In this document: positions 18,208-26,215 of the stretch, piece after piece
Layout: each line of letters opens with the position of its first letter
Numbering within the stretch: position 1 is the stretch's first letter
Assembly: GCA_902800815.1 (NCBI GenBank)
Contig: CADCGB010000002.1
Coordinates: 143,918 to 207,917, forward strand
Reading direction: 5' to 3'
DNA length: 64,000 nucleotides
DNA from: Fibrobacter succinogenes
GTDB lineage: Bacteria; Fibrobacterota; Fibrobacteria; Fibrobacterales; Fibrobacteraceae
Made by a program: the position numbers and the translations under genes
The notes under the pieces: model-generated
Seen by the model: the letters and a program-made list of their open reading frames with translations, nothing else
The model's database searches: none
What the model was told of the DNA's origin: nothing

Positions 18208-19713
18208 ATGCGTATTACATTTTTGAATCCTCCGTTCCATCCGATGTTCAGTCGCGAGTCGCGCAGCCCCTGCGTGACCAAATCGAGTACACTTTACTGG
18301 CCCATGTTCCTCAGCTATGCCGCAGGTACAGTCGAAGCCGATGGCAACGAGATTCAACTCATCGACAGTCCCGCTATGGAGCTGGACTTGCCGCAGACGC
18401 TCGAGGGCATCAAGAAGTTTGACCCGGCACTGGTAGTCTGCAGCACGAGTACGCCGAGCATCTTGAACGACCTCAAAGTGGTGCACGCCATCAAGGACTC
18501 CCTTCCAAACACGAAGGTTGCCATCATGGGAACGCACGCCACAGCCGAGCCGCTGGAATCCATGGAGATGGAACCCTCCCTCGATTTCGTGATTATCGGC
18601 GAGGCGGACTACACCGCGAGGAACCTCGTGCGTTACCTGCGCGGCGACATCAAGGAAATTTCTAGTATCGCCGGCCTCGCCTTCCGCAAGGCGGACGGCA
18701 GCACCGACTTCCAGCCCGAAGGCCCGAAGATCGAGAACCTCGACGAACTCCCGTGGGTCTCGAAGGTCTACCGCAAGCACCTCTACAGCTGCTACAAGAA
18801 GTATTTCTATGGTGCGAACCTCAACCCGCTGATCGTTATCTTGAGCGGACGCGGTTGCCCGAACCGCTGCAGCTACTGCGTGATTCCGCAGACGCTCAAC
18901 GGCCACAAGTTCCGCCGCCGCACGCCGAAGGACGTGGTGGACGAACTGCAGTACATCAAGGACAATTTCGAGGACCTGGGCGAAGTCTTCTTCGAAGACG
19001 ACACGTTTACCGCAAGCCACGAACATGTCCGCGAAATCTGCAACCTGATTCTGGAACGTGGCCTCAAGATTACGTGGAGTTGCAACGCCCGCGCCGATGT
19101 TCCCCTCGACCTGCTCAAACTTATGAAGAAGGCCGGAGGTCGTGAAATGTGCGTAGGTTTTGAAAGTGCTAGCCCCGTGGTACTCGAGAACATCCACAAG
19201 GGCGTGAAGAACACCGACAAAGCCATCGAGTTCACGAAGAATGCCCGCAAGGCAGGCCTGCTGGTGCACGGCTGCTTCATGGTGGGTAACCCCGGCGACA
19301 CTCCGGAAACGCTCCGCATGACGCTCGACTACGCCAAGAAGTTGAACCCCAACACCGCGCAGTTCTACCCCATCATGGCGTACCCCGGTACCGAGGCGTA
19401 CAAGGAAGCCTTGGAAAGCGGCGCATTACAGACAAAGGATTATAACCAGTGGCTTGACAAAGACGGGTTCCACCGCACCACCATCCAGCGCGGCGAACTC
19501 ACCAGCCAGGCTCTCGTGGACTTCTGCGACAAGGCCCGCCGTGAATTCTACCTGCGCCCGAGCTACATATTCCGCCAGGGAATCATGGCCATCAAGAACC
19601 CTCGCGAACGCTACCGCGTATTCCGCGGTTTCGGCACGCTCGTGAAGCACCTGTTCCGCAAGCACGGGCAGCTCGCCCCTGTGGCGCGCCAGGCCCCGAC
19701 TATAAAGCAATAG
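18208..19713 (+). CDS. B12-binding-domain radical SAM enzyme
   Basis: A 502-residue radical SAM protein. The N-terminal 160 residues form a Rossmann-like B12-binding domain (MRITFLNPPFHP, then KFDPALVVCSTSTPS, KVAIMGTHATAEP, DFVIIGEADYT). The iron-sulfur cluster motif C-x3-C-x2-C is in GRGCPNRCSYC near residue 217. Later parts carry GEVFFEDDTFT and MCVGFESASPVVLENI, usual for BchE/methyltransferase-type enzymes. The C-terminus holds a basic tail. Substrate is not known; such enzymes modify lipids, hopanoids or pigments. The ATG at 18208 is chosen; an in-frame TTG at 18196 exists. A terminator follows. Confidence 0.9.
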   Translation: MRITFLNPPFHPMFSRESRSPCVTKSSTLYWPMFLSYAAGTVEADGNEIQLIDSPAMELDLPQTLEGIKKFDPALVVCSTSTPSILNDLKVVHAIKDSLPNTKVAIMGTHATAEPLESMEMEPSLDFVIIGEADYTARNLVRYLRGDIKEISSIAGLAFRKADGSTDFQPEGPKIENLDELPWVSKVYRKHLYSCYKKYFYGANLNPLIVILSGRGCPNRCSYCVIPQTLNGHKFRRRTPKDVVDELQYIKDNFEDLGEVFFEDDTFTASHEHVREICNLILERGLKITWSCNARADVPLDLLKLMKKAGGREMCVGFESASPVVLENIHKGVKNTDKAIEFTKNARKAGLLVHGCFMVGNPGDTPETLRMTLDYAKKLNPNTAQFYPIMAYPGTEAYKEALESGALQTKDYNQWLDKDGFHRTTIQRGELTSQALVDFCDKARREFYLRPSYIFRQGIMAIKNPRERYRVFRGFGTLVKHLFRKHGQLAPVARQAPTIKQ

Positions 19714-19740
19714 CAAATCGGCAGGCAAACCACCCTTTTT

Positions 19741-19767
19741 AAATCCCGGCCCCTGCGCCGGGATTTT
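19741..19767 (+). terminator. Terminator after radical SAM gene
   Basis: AAATCCCGGC pairs with GCCGGGATTT around CCCTGC, followed by T. Confidence 0.9.
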
Positions 19768-19793
19768 TGCTACATTGGCTGACAGAGGTTAGC

Positions 19794-20519
19794 ATGATTC
19801 AAAAGGACGCAACAAAAGAAACTACGGACGCACTTTGGAACGAACTCACTGTCGATAAGAACCTGAAATATGGAGAAAATTCCATTTTCTGGATCAAGGT
19901 CCTGTATGTCAACTCCGTCGCCATATTCGCCCTCTTGGCAATCGACTGTTTCCTATTCAAGGACAGTGTCGAGGGGGCGCCCCCGACAACCCTGGAAGAC
20001 CTTTTCTACACAGTCTCCATTATATCAGTCATTGCCATGGTTTTTACAATTCCGATTCAGTGCTTCAAATTCGGTAAATGGGCTTACCACACCCTAAAAT
20101 TCCAGAGGCTATTCACTGAAACCCGTTTTTCGCCCAAGGTCGCCGCCAGTCTTTGCAACCTGATATTCGCAAAAGACCTGTTGATCCGTCAAAAGCAGGC
20201 CCTCGAGAGTTACAACCAGGAAGCGGTAATCAATCCCCAAAGCCGCTCCTGGAAAATCACTCTCATTATAAAGTTCCTTACCGCCGGATTCACCATCGCT
20301 TTTTGTGCCGTCATGGTTATTCTAGCGATTCTACAATTCTTTTTCGCCGCAATACTGCTCTTTGTATTGGCACTACTGTTTTGTGCCGTCTATCTCGCAT
20401 GCAGTTTCAAAATCATGCGAGCCATCATGGAGAACGAGCGCAGGCTCCATTCCCTCCTGCTCGATGAACTGCTGAACCGCAAAGTCGACGAAATCCTCGC
20501 CCAGCGAGGAAACCAGTAA
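19794..20519 (+). CDS. Unknown four-helix membrane protein
   Basis: A 241-residue protein with no signal peptide and four clear hydrophobic segments: near residues 40-58, 70-92, 160-178 and 182-205, arranged as two pairs. Between the pairs is a cytoplasmic helical loop, and the C-terminus (ENERRLHSLLLDELLNRKVDEIL) is charged and coiled-coil-like. AGAGGT before the ATG at 19794 sets the start; a TTG 9 codons earlier is unlikely. Family not recognised. Confidence 0.75.
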   Translation: MIQKDATKETTDALWNELTVDKNLKYGENSIFWIKVLYVNSVAIFALLAIDCFLFKDSVEGAPPTTLEDLFYTVSIISVIAMVFTIPIQCFKFGKWAYHTLKFQRLFTETRFSPKVAASLCNLIFAKDLLIRQKQALESYNQEAVINPQSRSWKITLIIKFLTAGFTIAFCAVMVILAILQFFFAAILLFVLALLFCAVYLACSFKIMRAIMENERRLHSLLLDELLNRKVDEILAQRGNQ

Positions 20520-20545
20520 GCATTTTTACTACTATTTATAATACT

Positions 20546-20902
20546 ATGAGTGAAAACTGCCTTTTCTGCAAAATCATCAAGGGTGAAATCCCTTCCAAGA
20601 AAATCTACGAAGACGACGACGTGTTCGCCTTCTACGACATCGCCCCGCAGGCCCCCGTGCACTTCCTGGTGGTGCCGAAGCGCCACATTTCCACAATCAT
20701 GGACATGAAGCCCGAAGATTGCGAACTGGTGGGCAAGATGCTCTACCGTGCGCAGCTCATCGCGAAGGACCTCGGCCTCGAAGAGGGCGGCGCACGTTTC
20801 GTGTTCAACTGCAAGGCCGACGCCGGCCAGACCGTGTTCCACATCCACCTGCACGTGGTGGGCGGACAGGCGATGGGCTGGCCCCCGTTCCCGGCAAAAT
20901 AG
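20546..20902 (+). CDS. hinT: HIT-family hydrolase HinT
   Basis: Small nucleotide phosphoramidase-type protein of the histidine triad family. N-terminal CLFCKIIKGEIPSKKIYEDDD and the catalytic triad motif HIHLHVVGG near residue 103 are diagnostic; length (118) is normal. TATAATACT lies immediately before the ATG and no Shine-Dalgarno is seen. The recO start follows the stop with no gap. Confidence 0.95.
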   Translation: MSENCLFCKIIKGEIPSKKIYEDDDVFAFYDIAPQAPVHFLVVPKRHISTIMDMKPEDCELVGKMLYRAQLIAKDLGLEEGGARFVFNCKADAGQTVFHIHLHVVGGQAMGWPPFPAK

Positions 20903-21721
20903 TTGATTAAGTCCCACGCCATAGTCCTGCACCGTTACGCCTACAGCGACTCCAGCTGGATAGTGAAGGCGCTTACGGAGGAATGCGGCATTGTCTCCTT
21001 CATCGTGAAGGGAGGCAAGCGCAAGGAGTCGCCCTTCAAGGGCGCTCTTGACCCGCTCGCACTGAGCGAGGTCGTTTTCCGGCAGAACCCGAATACCGAA
21101 CTGCAGTTCGTGAAGGAGGCGACGCTCCTCGACTGGCACAAGGATATGCGCGAAGACCTCCTGAAGACGGCGAAAGCGCAGGTCATGACCGAAATCGTAT
21201 TGCGGTACGCGCCTGCGGGAGTCCCGCTCGAAGGGGAATTCTCGCTGCTCGAAAACGCGCTCGCCGCACTTTCCTTACCAGCAAACAATGCTCCCGATAT
21301 TAAACCACCCGCGGACAATGCGCCAGAATCTAAACCGTCTGAAAGTGTTTTTGCCGATATTAAACCGTCCGCAGACAACACATCCAGTATTTTCGCCCGC
21401 TGGCTCCTCGACATCTGCGACCTGTGGGGCTATACGCTCGACATGCACACCTGCAGCCGCTGCGGTCACCCGATCGAGGGCGCTCCGGCAGATTTCCACC
21501 CCGAAACGGGCGCTTTTGTTTGCAACAGTTGTCTCGGAGTCGAATCACCCCGCGCCAGGAAGGAAACTCTCGACGGTTTTTATGCGCTACGCACCGGCAA
21601 TGGCGATATCGCGCACCCGGAATTCACCGAGAATGCCCTCCTCGCCTACCTTAGGAACCACATCGGGTTCCTGCGCGAAATAAACTCGCTCAAGTTCCTG
21701 AACGAAGCCAGGAAATTATAA
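20903..21721 (+). CDS. recO: DNA repair protein RecO
   Basis: Helps load RecA at gaps with RecF and RecR. N-terminal OB-fold (SHAIVLHRYAYSDSSWIVKALTEECG), helical middle and a C-terminal four-cysteine zinc motif (CSRCGHPI ... CNSCLG) match the family. It begins with TTG directly after the hinT stop. An unusual Pro/Ala/Asn/Lys-rich insert of about 35 residues (about 127-163) holds an imperfect direct repeat of ADIKPSADN/PDIKPPADN type. The insert replaces what is usually a short loop, and its DNA is more AT-rich than the flanks. Confidence 0.9.
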   Translation: MIKSHAIVLHRYAYSDSSWIVKALTEECGIVSFIVKGGKRKESPFKGALDPLALSEVVFRQNPNTELQFVKEATLLDWHKDMREDLLKTAKAQVMTEIVLRYAPAGVPLEGEFSLLENALAALSLPANNAPDIKPPADNAPESKPSESVFADIKPSADNTSSIFARWLLDICDLWGYTLDMHTCSRCGHPIEGAPADFHPETGAFVCNSCLGVESPRARKETLDGFYALRTGNGDIAHPEFTENALLAYLRNHIGFLREINSLKFLNEARKL

Positions 21722-21743
21722 TACCAACTCCGGTATAAAATTC

Positions 21744-21751
21744 TAGATTTG
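21744..21751 (+). promoter_or_regulatory. TAGATTTG promoter box before panB
   Basis: TAGATTTG, an exact match to TAnnTTTG, lies 32 bases before the panB ATG. Confidence 0.5.
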
Positions 21752-21783
21752 CAGTGCTGACAAGTAGCGAAAGGAGAATAGGA

Positions 21784-22530
21784 ATGCTTACTCCAGAAGA
21801 AATCAAGGCTAAAAAATCCAAGGGCGAGATGATTTCGATGATTACCGCCTACGATTTTGCCTTCGCACGCATAGCAGAGGCCGCCGGAATCGACCAGATT
21901 CTCGTAGGCGACAGTCTCGCAAACACCATGCTCGGCTACAAGAGCACCCGCGAAATCGGCATGACCGAGATGCTTATCTTCGCTGCCGCCGTCTGCCGCG
22001 GCGCCCCGAACACGCACGTGATTGGCGACATGCCCTACCTGAGCGACACGGACCCGCAAACCGCCTACGACAACGCTCGCCGCTTTTTGGACGTGGGTTG
22101 CGCCAGCATCAAGCTCGAAGGCACGCCCGAAGGCGTCATCGAATACCTCCGCAGCAAGGATATCCCCGTCTGCGCACACCTCGGGCTGCTCCCGCAGACC
22201 GCAGCGGACTTCAAGCAGAAGGGCAGAACCGAAGAAGAAGCCCGCGCCATCGAAGCCGCGGCAAAATTCGTGGATAACCTCGGTTGTTTCGAGATGGTGC
22301 TGGAGCACATTCCCGAAGAACTCGGCGAGAAGATCACGAAAGAAGTTAGCGCACCGACAATCGGCATCGGCGGTGGAAAATTTACCGACGGACATGTGCT
22401 CGTGATGCACGATGCACTCGGAATGCACCCCGGAAAGATACCTCCGTTCGCAAAAAAGTTCGTCGACATGTACTCTCTCGGTGTCGAAGGTGTAAAAAAA
22501 TACATCGAGAGCGTGAATGCGAGAGCATAA
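21784..22530 (+). CDS. panB: 3-methyl-2-oxobutanoate hydroxymethyltransferase PanB
   Basis: Catalyses the first committed step of pantothenate synthesis (ketoisovalerate plus methylene-THF to ketopantoate). Motifs: MITAYDFAFARIAEAAGID, VGDSLANTMLGY, GDMPYLS, KLEGTPEG, VCAHLGLLPQ, TIGIGGG...DGHVLVMHDALGM. At 248 residues it is close to the usual 260-270. AAAGGAGAATAGGA precedes the ATG at 21784. No panC or panD lies nearby. Confidence 0.95.
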   Translation: MLTPEEIKAKKSKGEMISMITAYDFAFARIAEAAGIDQILVGDSLANTMLGYKSTREIGMTEMLIFAAAVCRGAPNTHVIGDMPYLSDTDPQTAYDNARRFLDVGCASIKLEGTPEGVIEYLRSKDIPVCAHLGLLPQTAADFKQKGRTEEEARAIEAAAKFVDNLGCFEMVLEHIPEELGEKITKEVSAPTIGIGGGKFTDGHVLVMHDALGMHPGKIPPFAKKFVDMYSLGVEGVKKYIESVNARA

Positions 22531-22599
22531 ACACCTTCCGAAAGAACAAATCAGTAAATTTTTCATTCTAATTTATTGAGTATCACCAAGTTACAATTA

Positions 22600-22625
22600 A
22601 AATCCGGCATACGTCGGATTTTTTG
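22600..22625 (+). terminator. Terminator after panB
   Basis: AATCCG pairs with CGGATT across an 8-base loop and runs into TTTTTT. Confidence 0.8.
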
Positions 22626-22761
22626 CTTAATCGGCTGCAACCCGCGTAATTACTGGGCTAGACGCAAATTACATACAAAGTAATTTTCACTCCCTATAAG
22701 ACAACTTTTCCATCTTGTCAATATCTTTTTGAAAAAAAATGAAAAAAATTTTAAAAAGGTG

Positions 22762-22790
22762 TTGACTTTTTGTGAAAATAAAGTTATTTT
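22762..22790 (+). promoter_or_regulatory. Sigma70-like promoter of histone-like gene
   Basis: TTGACT and TATTTT are separated by exactly 17 bases; the start codon lies about 43 bases further on, after an AAAGGAAGAA ribosome-binding site. Confidence 0.6.
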
Positions 22791-22832
22791 AATGTCATCA
22801 AAACAATTAACCCTCAAAAAAGGAAGAATACA

Positions 22833-23081
22833 ATGGCTACTACAAAGAAAACTGTTGCTAAGAAGGCTCCGGCCAAGAAGGCTGCTCCGGCTAAGAAGGC
22901 TGTTGCCAAGAAGGCTCCGGCTAAGAAGGCTGCTGCTAAGAAGGCTCCGGCCAAGAAGGCTGCTCCGGCTAAGAAGGCTGCTGCCAAGAAGGCTCCGGCC
23001 AAGAAGGCTGTTGCCAAGAAGGCTCCGGCTAAGAAGGTCGCTGCCAAGAAGGCTCCGGCTAAGAAGGCCGCCAAGAAGTAA
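22833..23081 (+). CDS. Histone H1-like Lys/Ala/Pro repeat protein
   Basis: An 82-residue, very basic protein made almost only of [12 protein letters not shown] repeats (about 12 units of [10 protein letters not shown]). It resembles the C-terminal tails of histone H1-like proteins Hc2 and AlgP and the tail of some bacterial HU proteins, which bind DNA without sequence preference. There is no globular domain. It has its own strong promoter and terminator and is therefore probably abundant. The nearly identical 15-base DNA repeats make the gene prone to length change. Confidence 0.85.
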   Translation: MATTKKTVAKKAPAKKAAPAKKAVAKKAPAKKAAAKKAPAKKAAPAKKAAAKKAPAKKAVAKKAPAKKVAAKKAPAKKAAKK

Positions 23082-23111
23082 TTTTTATTCTTCTTTAAAG
23101 CTCTCTTTTGG

Positions 23112-23137
23112 AAAGGTCCCGCTCTGCGGGCCCTTTT
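23112..23137 (+). terminator. Terminator after histone-like gene
   Basis: AAAGG-TCCCGC pairs with GCGGGC-CCTTT around TCT, then TTTT. Confidence 0.8.
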
Positions 23138-23188
23138 CATTTTTATAAACTTTCGCCGACTCCCTTGCTAATTTCTATCTTTAAAAAC

Positions 23189-23584
23189 ATGATTTCGGAA
23201 AAAGACCTCGAAGAACTCCAGAATATTCCCTACGACGAACGCATCAAGCGCGTCGAAAAGTTGCTCGAGACCAAAGAAAACCCGCGCGGTTTTGAACTCG
23301 GGCTGCTCCTTGCGCTCAAGATGGGCCAGGAAATCCGCGAAAAGAAACCTCTCGGGAGCGAATCGGGCGACCTCGTCATCAGTTGGAAGGACAGGTATTC
23401 CGAATATGTCATCGAGGAAGCCATCGCATCGGCCAAGGAATTCCTGCTGCACCCGGCAAGCATCGCCGAAAAGATCCGTGCCGGCATGAAAAAGTTCGAG
23501 CAGAAGCCCGAAGAAGATGCGGATAGTGCGGGTAAAGACAATGCGTCGGAGGCAGGCGGTGAAAACGGGGGTGAAAATGGATAA
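23189..23584 (+). CDS. Unknown 131-residue acidic protein upstream of ppx-like gene
   Basis: The start at MISEKDLEEL (23189) is chosen since the sequence before it reads through the preceding terminator. The protein is mostly helical and acidic with a Gly/Asn/Glu tail (GGENGGENG). No family recognised. Its end overlaps the Ppx/GppA start by 8 bases, so the two are coupled and may work together. Confidence 0.7.
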   Translation: MISEKDLEELQNIPYDERIKRVEKLLETKENPRGFELGLLLALKMGQEIREKKPLGSESGDLVISWKDRYSEYVIEEAIASAKEFLLHPASIAEKIRAGMKKFEQKPEEDADSAGKDNASEAGGENGGENG

Positions 23585-24596
23585 TAAGCTCCAGGCAACC
23601 GTCGATATCGGGAGTCACAGTTGCATATTGCTCATCGCGGCTTTTGAAGATGCGCCGGCCAGTGCAAATCCGGCCGAAGCGGAGGTTAAACCGCGCCAGA
23701 TTCTGGTTCCGAAACTCCAGAAGGTAGAAGTCTGCCGCCTCGGTGAAGACATTTACGAACATGGCGCCATATCGCAGGCACGTATCGACGAACTTTCCGC
23801 CATCCTGACCAAGTTCCGCATGGACCTGCACGCCCTCGGCGCCGACCTGAAGGCAGCAGTGATGACCGAAGCAATGCGCAAGGCGTCGAACCCGGACGAA
23901 GTTCTCGATGCGGCAGAAAAGGCGCTCTGGATGCGCCCGCGCATTATCAGCGGCGAGGAAGAAGGCAAGTTGACCTTCCGTTCCGTACGCGAATGGCATG
24001 GTAGCGACATCGTCACCATCGATATTGGCGGCGGTTCGACCGAACTCAGCAACGGCGAGACCACATTCTCGATTCCCGTGGGCGCACTCAAGATGTTCAA
24101 GGCGATGGGCCCCATCCCCGGCCCCGAATACAAGAAGTTCGTGAAGGAAACCTTCAAGGAAGTAAGTTTTAAGGGCATGACCAAGAAGCAGGTCTATCTG
24201 ATTGGCGGCACCGGAACGGCACTCGCGATGGTCTACCTCGACAAGCCGAAGTTCGACTACAAGGCAATCGAGGGGCTGGAACTTTCGATAAACGACCTCG
24301 ACGCGGTCACCACGCGCATATCGAACCTCTCGAAGGAACTGCGCGCGATGCTCCCCGGGCTCGAGAACGGCAGGAGTGACATCATTATCTGCGGGCTGTT
24401 CTGGCTCAAGTCGCTCCTGGAAAAACTGCGCGTGGAAAGTTTCAAGATTAGTACCGCAGGGCTACGATTCGGCCTCCTTTACCCGCCGGAACCCGAACCC
24501 GAAGTGAAACCGAAGGCGAAAAAGACTCCGCCCTGGCTGAAGAAGAAGACCGAAGAGAATTCTGTAGTTGAAGGTGCGGAAAGCGCCGCCGACTAA
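23577..24596 (+). CDS. Ppx/GppA-family exopolyphosphatase
   Basis: Belongs to the actin-like ATPase superfamily group that hydrolyses polyphosphate or pppGpp. The phosphate-binding motifs are TVDIGSHSCILLIA near residue 8, VMTEAMRKASN near 100, SGEEEGKLTFRSV near 124 and DIGGGSTEL near 145, with LIGGTGTALA near 205. At 339 residues it is the short, single-module form. The start MDNKLQATVDIG (23577) is placed by the family N-terminus. The C-terminal 40 residues are charged and Pro/Lys-rich. The gene overlaps the convergent methyltransferase gene by 4 bases. Confidence 0.85.
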   Translation: MDNKLQATVDIGSHSCILLIAAFEDAPASANPAEAEVKPRQILVPKLQKVEVCRLGEDIYEHGAISQARIDELSAILTKFRMDLHALGADLKAAVMTEAMRKASNPDEVLDAAEKALWMRPRIISGEEEGKLTFRSVREWHGSDIVTIDIGGGSTELSNGETTFSIPVGALKMFKAMGPIPGPEYKKFVKETFKEVSFKGMTKKQVYLIGGTGTALAMVYLDKPKFDYKAIEGLELSINDLDAVTTRISNLSKELRAMLPGLENGRSDIIICGLFWLKSLLEKLRVESFKISTAGLRFGLLYPPEPEPEVKPKAKKTPPWLKKKTEENSVVEGAESAAD

Positions 24597-25594
24597 ACTT
24601 CCACAAGCGTCGCGACGAGGCAAGAATCCTTCGTAGCGCCGCTACCCGCAAAATCGATATCCTGCCCGCGCTTCCATGCAGTGCGGGCTTCTTTATGGAC
24701 TGACCTGACGGCGGCAAGCACGTCTCGCGCGAAAGAGTCGAGCGCGAACTCGCTGTAGTTGGAACTCACCATGAAGAATCCGCGCTGGTTCAGAATCTGC
24801 GCACATTCAGCAACAAGCGGCATCAGGTGCTCGCGCACGTTGAAGTTTATGCCCTTGAAGCGCGCGAAACTCGGCGGGTCGAGTACAATTCCATCGAACT
24901 TGAGGCCCTTCTTGATGGCCCAGCGCACGTATTCGAGCGCATTCCCGCGGAAAAATTCACCGGGGCGCAGGTCGAGCCCGTTCAGCGCGTAGTTTTCGCG
25001 GCCCTTGTCGAGAATCTTCCCGCTGATATCGGCGTTCGTGGCGACTGCGGCACCCCCGAGGCGCGCGTGCACCGAGAAACTGCACGTATAGCTGAAGAGG
25101 TTCAGGAACCGCGGGCCTCCACTTGTCATCCCCGCGCAGGCGGGGATCTTCTTTGAACCTTCGCCGGTCATCGCGCGGAAGCGTTCTTCCACCTCGAGGC
25201 GCACATGACGCATGTCGAGGAACAGCCCCGGATTGACGGTATCGAGCAAGTCCACATGGAAGCGCGCGTTGCCTTCGCGTACCGTACCTACGGCAGATTC
25301 GCGGGTCCCGAACGCAACCTCCATGGGCGCGTTCTCGAGCGACTTGCCCGAACGGGAGAGACGTTCCTTCACGACTACACATGCGGGGGAAAATGTTTCG
25401 ACTACGGCTTCCACCAGTTCGTTACGGCGCGGGAGCATCTCCGGCCCAAAGAACTGCACCTGATAGCGATCGCCGAAGCGGTCGAGCGTAAGCCCCGGGA
25501 AACCGTCGGCGGCTCCGTTCACAATACGATAAGCGTCCGTCACTTTGAACAGCGACGAACGTTTTTCAAATGCAGTCCTAAGTAAATTCTTCAT
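24593..25594 (-). CDS. RlmI-type 23S rRNA methyltransferase with in-frame repeat insertion
   Basis: A class I SAM-dependent methyltransferase of the RlmI/RlmK-like cytosine-methylating group. Motifs: AYRIVNGAADGFPGLTLDRFGD, ENAPMEVAFG, NPGLFLDMRHVRLEV, FLNLFSYTCSFSVHARLGGA (SAM site) and VLDPPSFAR (catalytic NPPY-like). It lacks the N-terminal PUA domain of RlmI (333 against about 396 residues). Residues about 148-157 (KKIPACAGMT) are encoded by a dispersed palindromic repeat at 25125-25151 that sits in frame in a surface loop just before the SAM-binding strand, so the protein may tolerate it. Confidence 0.85.
   Translation of the reverse strand: MKNLLRTAFEKRSSLFKVTDAYRIVNGAADGFPGLTLDRFGDRYQVQFFGPEMLPRRNELVEAVVETFSPACVVVKERLSRSGKSLENAPMEVAFGTRESAVGTVREGNARFHVDLLDTVNPGLFLDMRHVRLEVEERFRAMTGEGSKKIPACAGMTSGGPRFLNLFSYTCSFSVHARLGGAAVATNADISGKILDKGRENYALNGLDLRPGEFFRGNALEYVRWAIKKGLKFDGIVLDPPSFARFKGINFNVREHLMPLVAECAQILNQRGFFMVSSNYSEFALDSFARDVLAAVRSVHKEARTAWKRGQDIDFAGSGATKDSCLVATLVEV
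25125..25151 (-). repeat. Small palindromic repeat inside methyltransferase gene
   Basis: ATCCCCGC and GCGGGGAT form a perfect 8-base stem around GCAG, flanked by GTCAT and CTTC. On the minus strand it reads GAAGATCCCC...GGGGATGAC, matching the family at 27994, 33827, 38973 and 63072. It adds codons KKIPACAGMT in frame. Confidence 0.75.
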
Positions 25595-25604
25595 CGTCTA
25601 TAAC

Positions 25605-25711
25605 GCTGGTGCGGAACCGTATGGATCCCACCTTGGTGGCCATGCGCACTAAGCAACAAGTTGCTAAGTGCTGTCCGCCCGGTCGCTTCGCGCCCAGGAT
25701 GACTCCGTAGG
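25605..25711. repeat. Repeat-like hairpin region between methyltransferase and nrdR
   Basis: Contains a near-perfect 12-base inverted repeat (GCACTAAGCAAC ... GTTGCTAAGTGC, one mismatch, 25646-25671) and ends in CAGGATGACTCC, the outer end of the dispersed repeat family; ATGGATCC starts it. It lies between the starts and ends of two minus-strand genes and may be a larger or degenerate member of that family. Confidence 0.5.
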
Positions 25712-26158
25712 TCAAGCCTTGTCCATCGACTTGATCTGGTCCACGAACTCGCCCACTTCCTTGAACTCACGGTAGATGGAAGCGAAACGCACGTAGGCGA
25801 CCGGGTCGAGCTTCTTGAGTTCCTGCATCACGAGGTTTCCGATGGTATCGTAGCCCACCTCGGAATTGTCGTTCACCGGCAGGGCGTTTTCCACGCGGGT
25901 CGCGAGTTCTTCGATGTCCTCGGGCGTAATCGGGCGCTTCTTGCACGAGTTCATAATGCCGCGAATCAATTTTTCGCGCTGGAAAGGCTGCTTTTCGCCG
26001 CTCCTCTTCACGACCGTCAACGGCTGGAGTTCAATATACTCGCGGGTCGTGAACCTGCGACCGCAAGCCAGGCACTCACGCCGTCTGCGGATGGCGGTTC
26101 CACTCACGCGGCTATCGACCACCTTGTCGTTGTCGTTCTTGCAAAAAGGGCAAATCAT
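25712..26158 (-). CDS. nrdR: Ribonucleotide reductase repressor NrdR
   Basis: Zinc-ribbon plus ATP-cone repressor that senses ATP/dATP. Two CxxC pairs (Cys3/Cys6 and Cys29/Cys32) form the ribbon with DSRVSGTAIRRRRECLACGRRFTTREY. The ATP-cone spans about residues 46-136 (VVKRSGEKQPFQREKLIRGI ... VAYVRFASIYREF). Length 148 is normal. TATATT lies about 12 bases upstream of ATG. No NrdR box or nrd gene is in the window. Confidence 0.97.
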   Translation of the reverse strand: MICPFCKNDNDKVVDSRVSGTAIRRRRECLACGRRFTTREYIELQPLTVVKRSGEKQPFQREKLIRGIMNSCKKRPITPEDIEELATRVENALPVNDNSEVGYDTIGNLVMQELKKLDPVAYVRFASIYREFKEVGEFVDQIKSMDKA

Positions 26159-26215
26159 GGCTAGAATATAGGTTATTTTGCGAAAAATTGCAAATTTTTT
26201 ATTCTTTACAGCCCG

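Larger units (their letters stand above)
22531..22832 (+). other. Gene-free stretch between panB and histone-like gene
   Basis: About 300 AT-rich bases. It contains the panB terminator (22600-22625) and a strong sigma70-like promoter (22762-22790). Bases 22640-22740 hold no recognised element. Confidence 0.6.

Noticed and set aside
22850..23080. Antisense and alternative frames of the histone-like repeat gene
   Set aside because: Long frames on both strands arise from the 15-base repeat; only the frame with a ribosome-binding site and known composition is used.
24720..25160. Alternative frames with the repeat-derived peptide
   Set aside because: Frames opposite or shifted to the methyltransferase contain the translated palindrome but no protein family.
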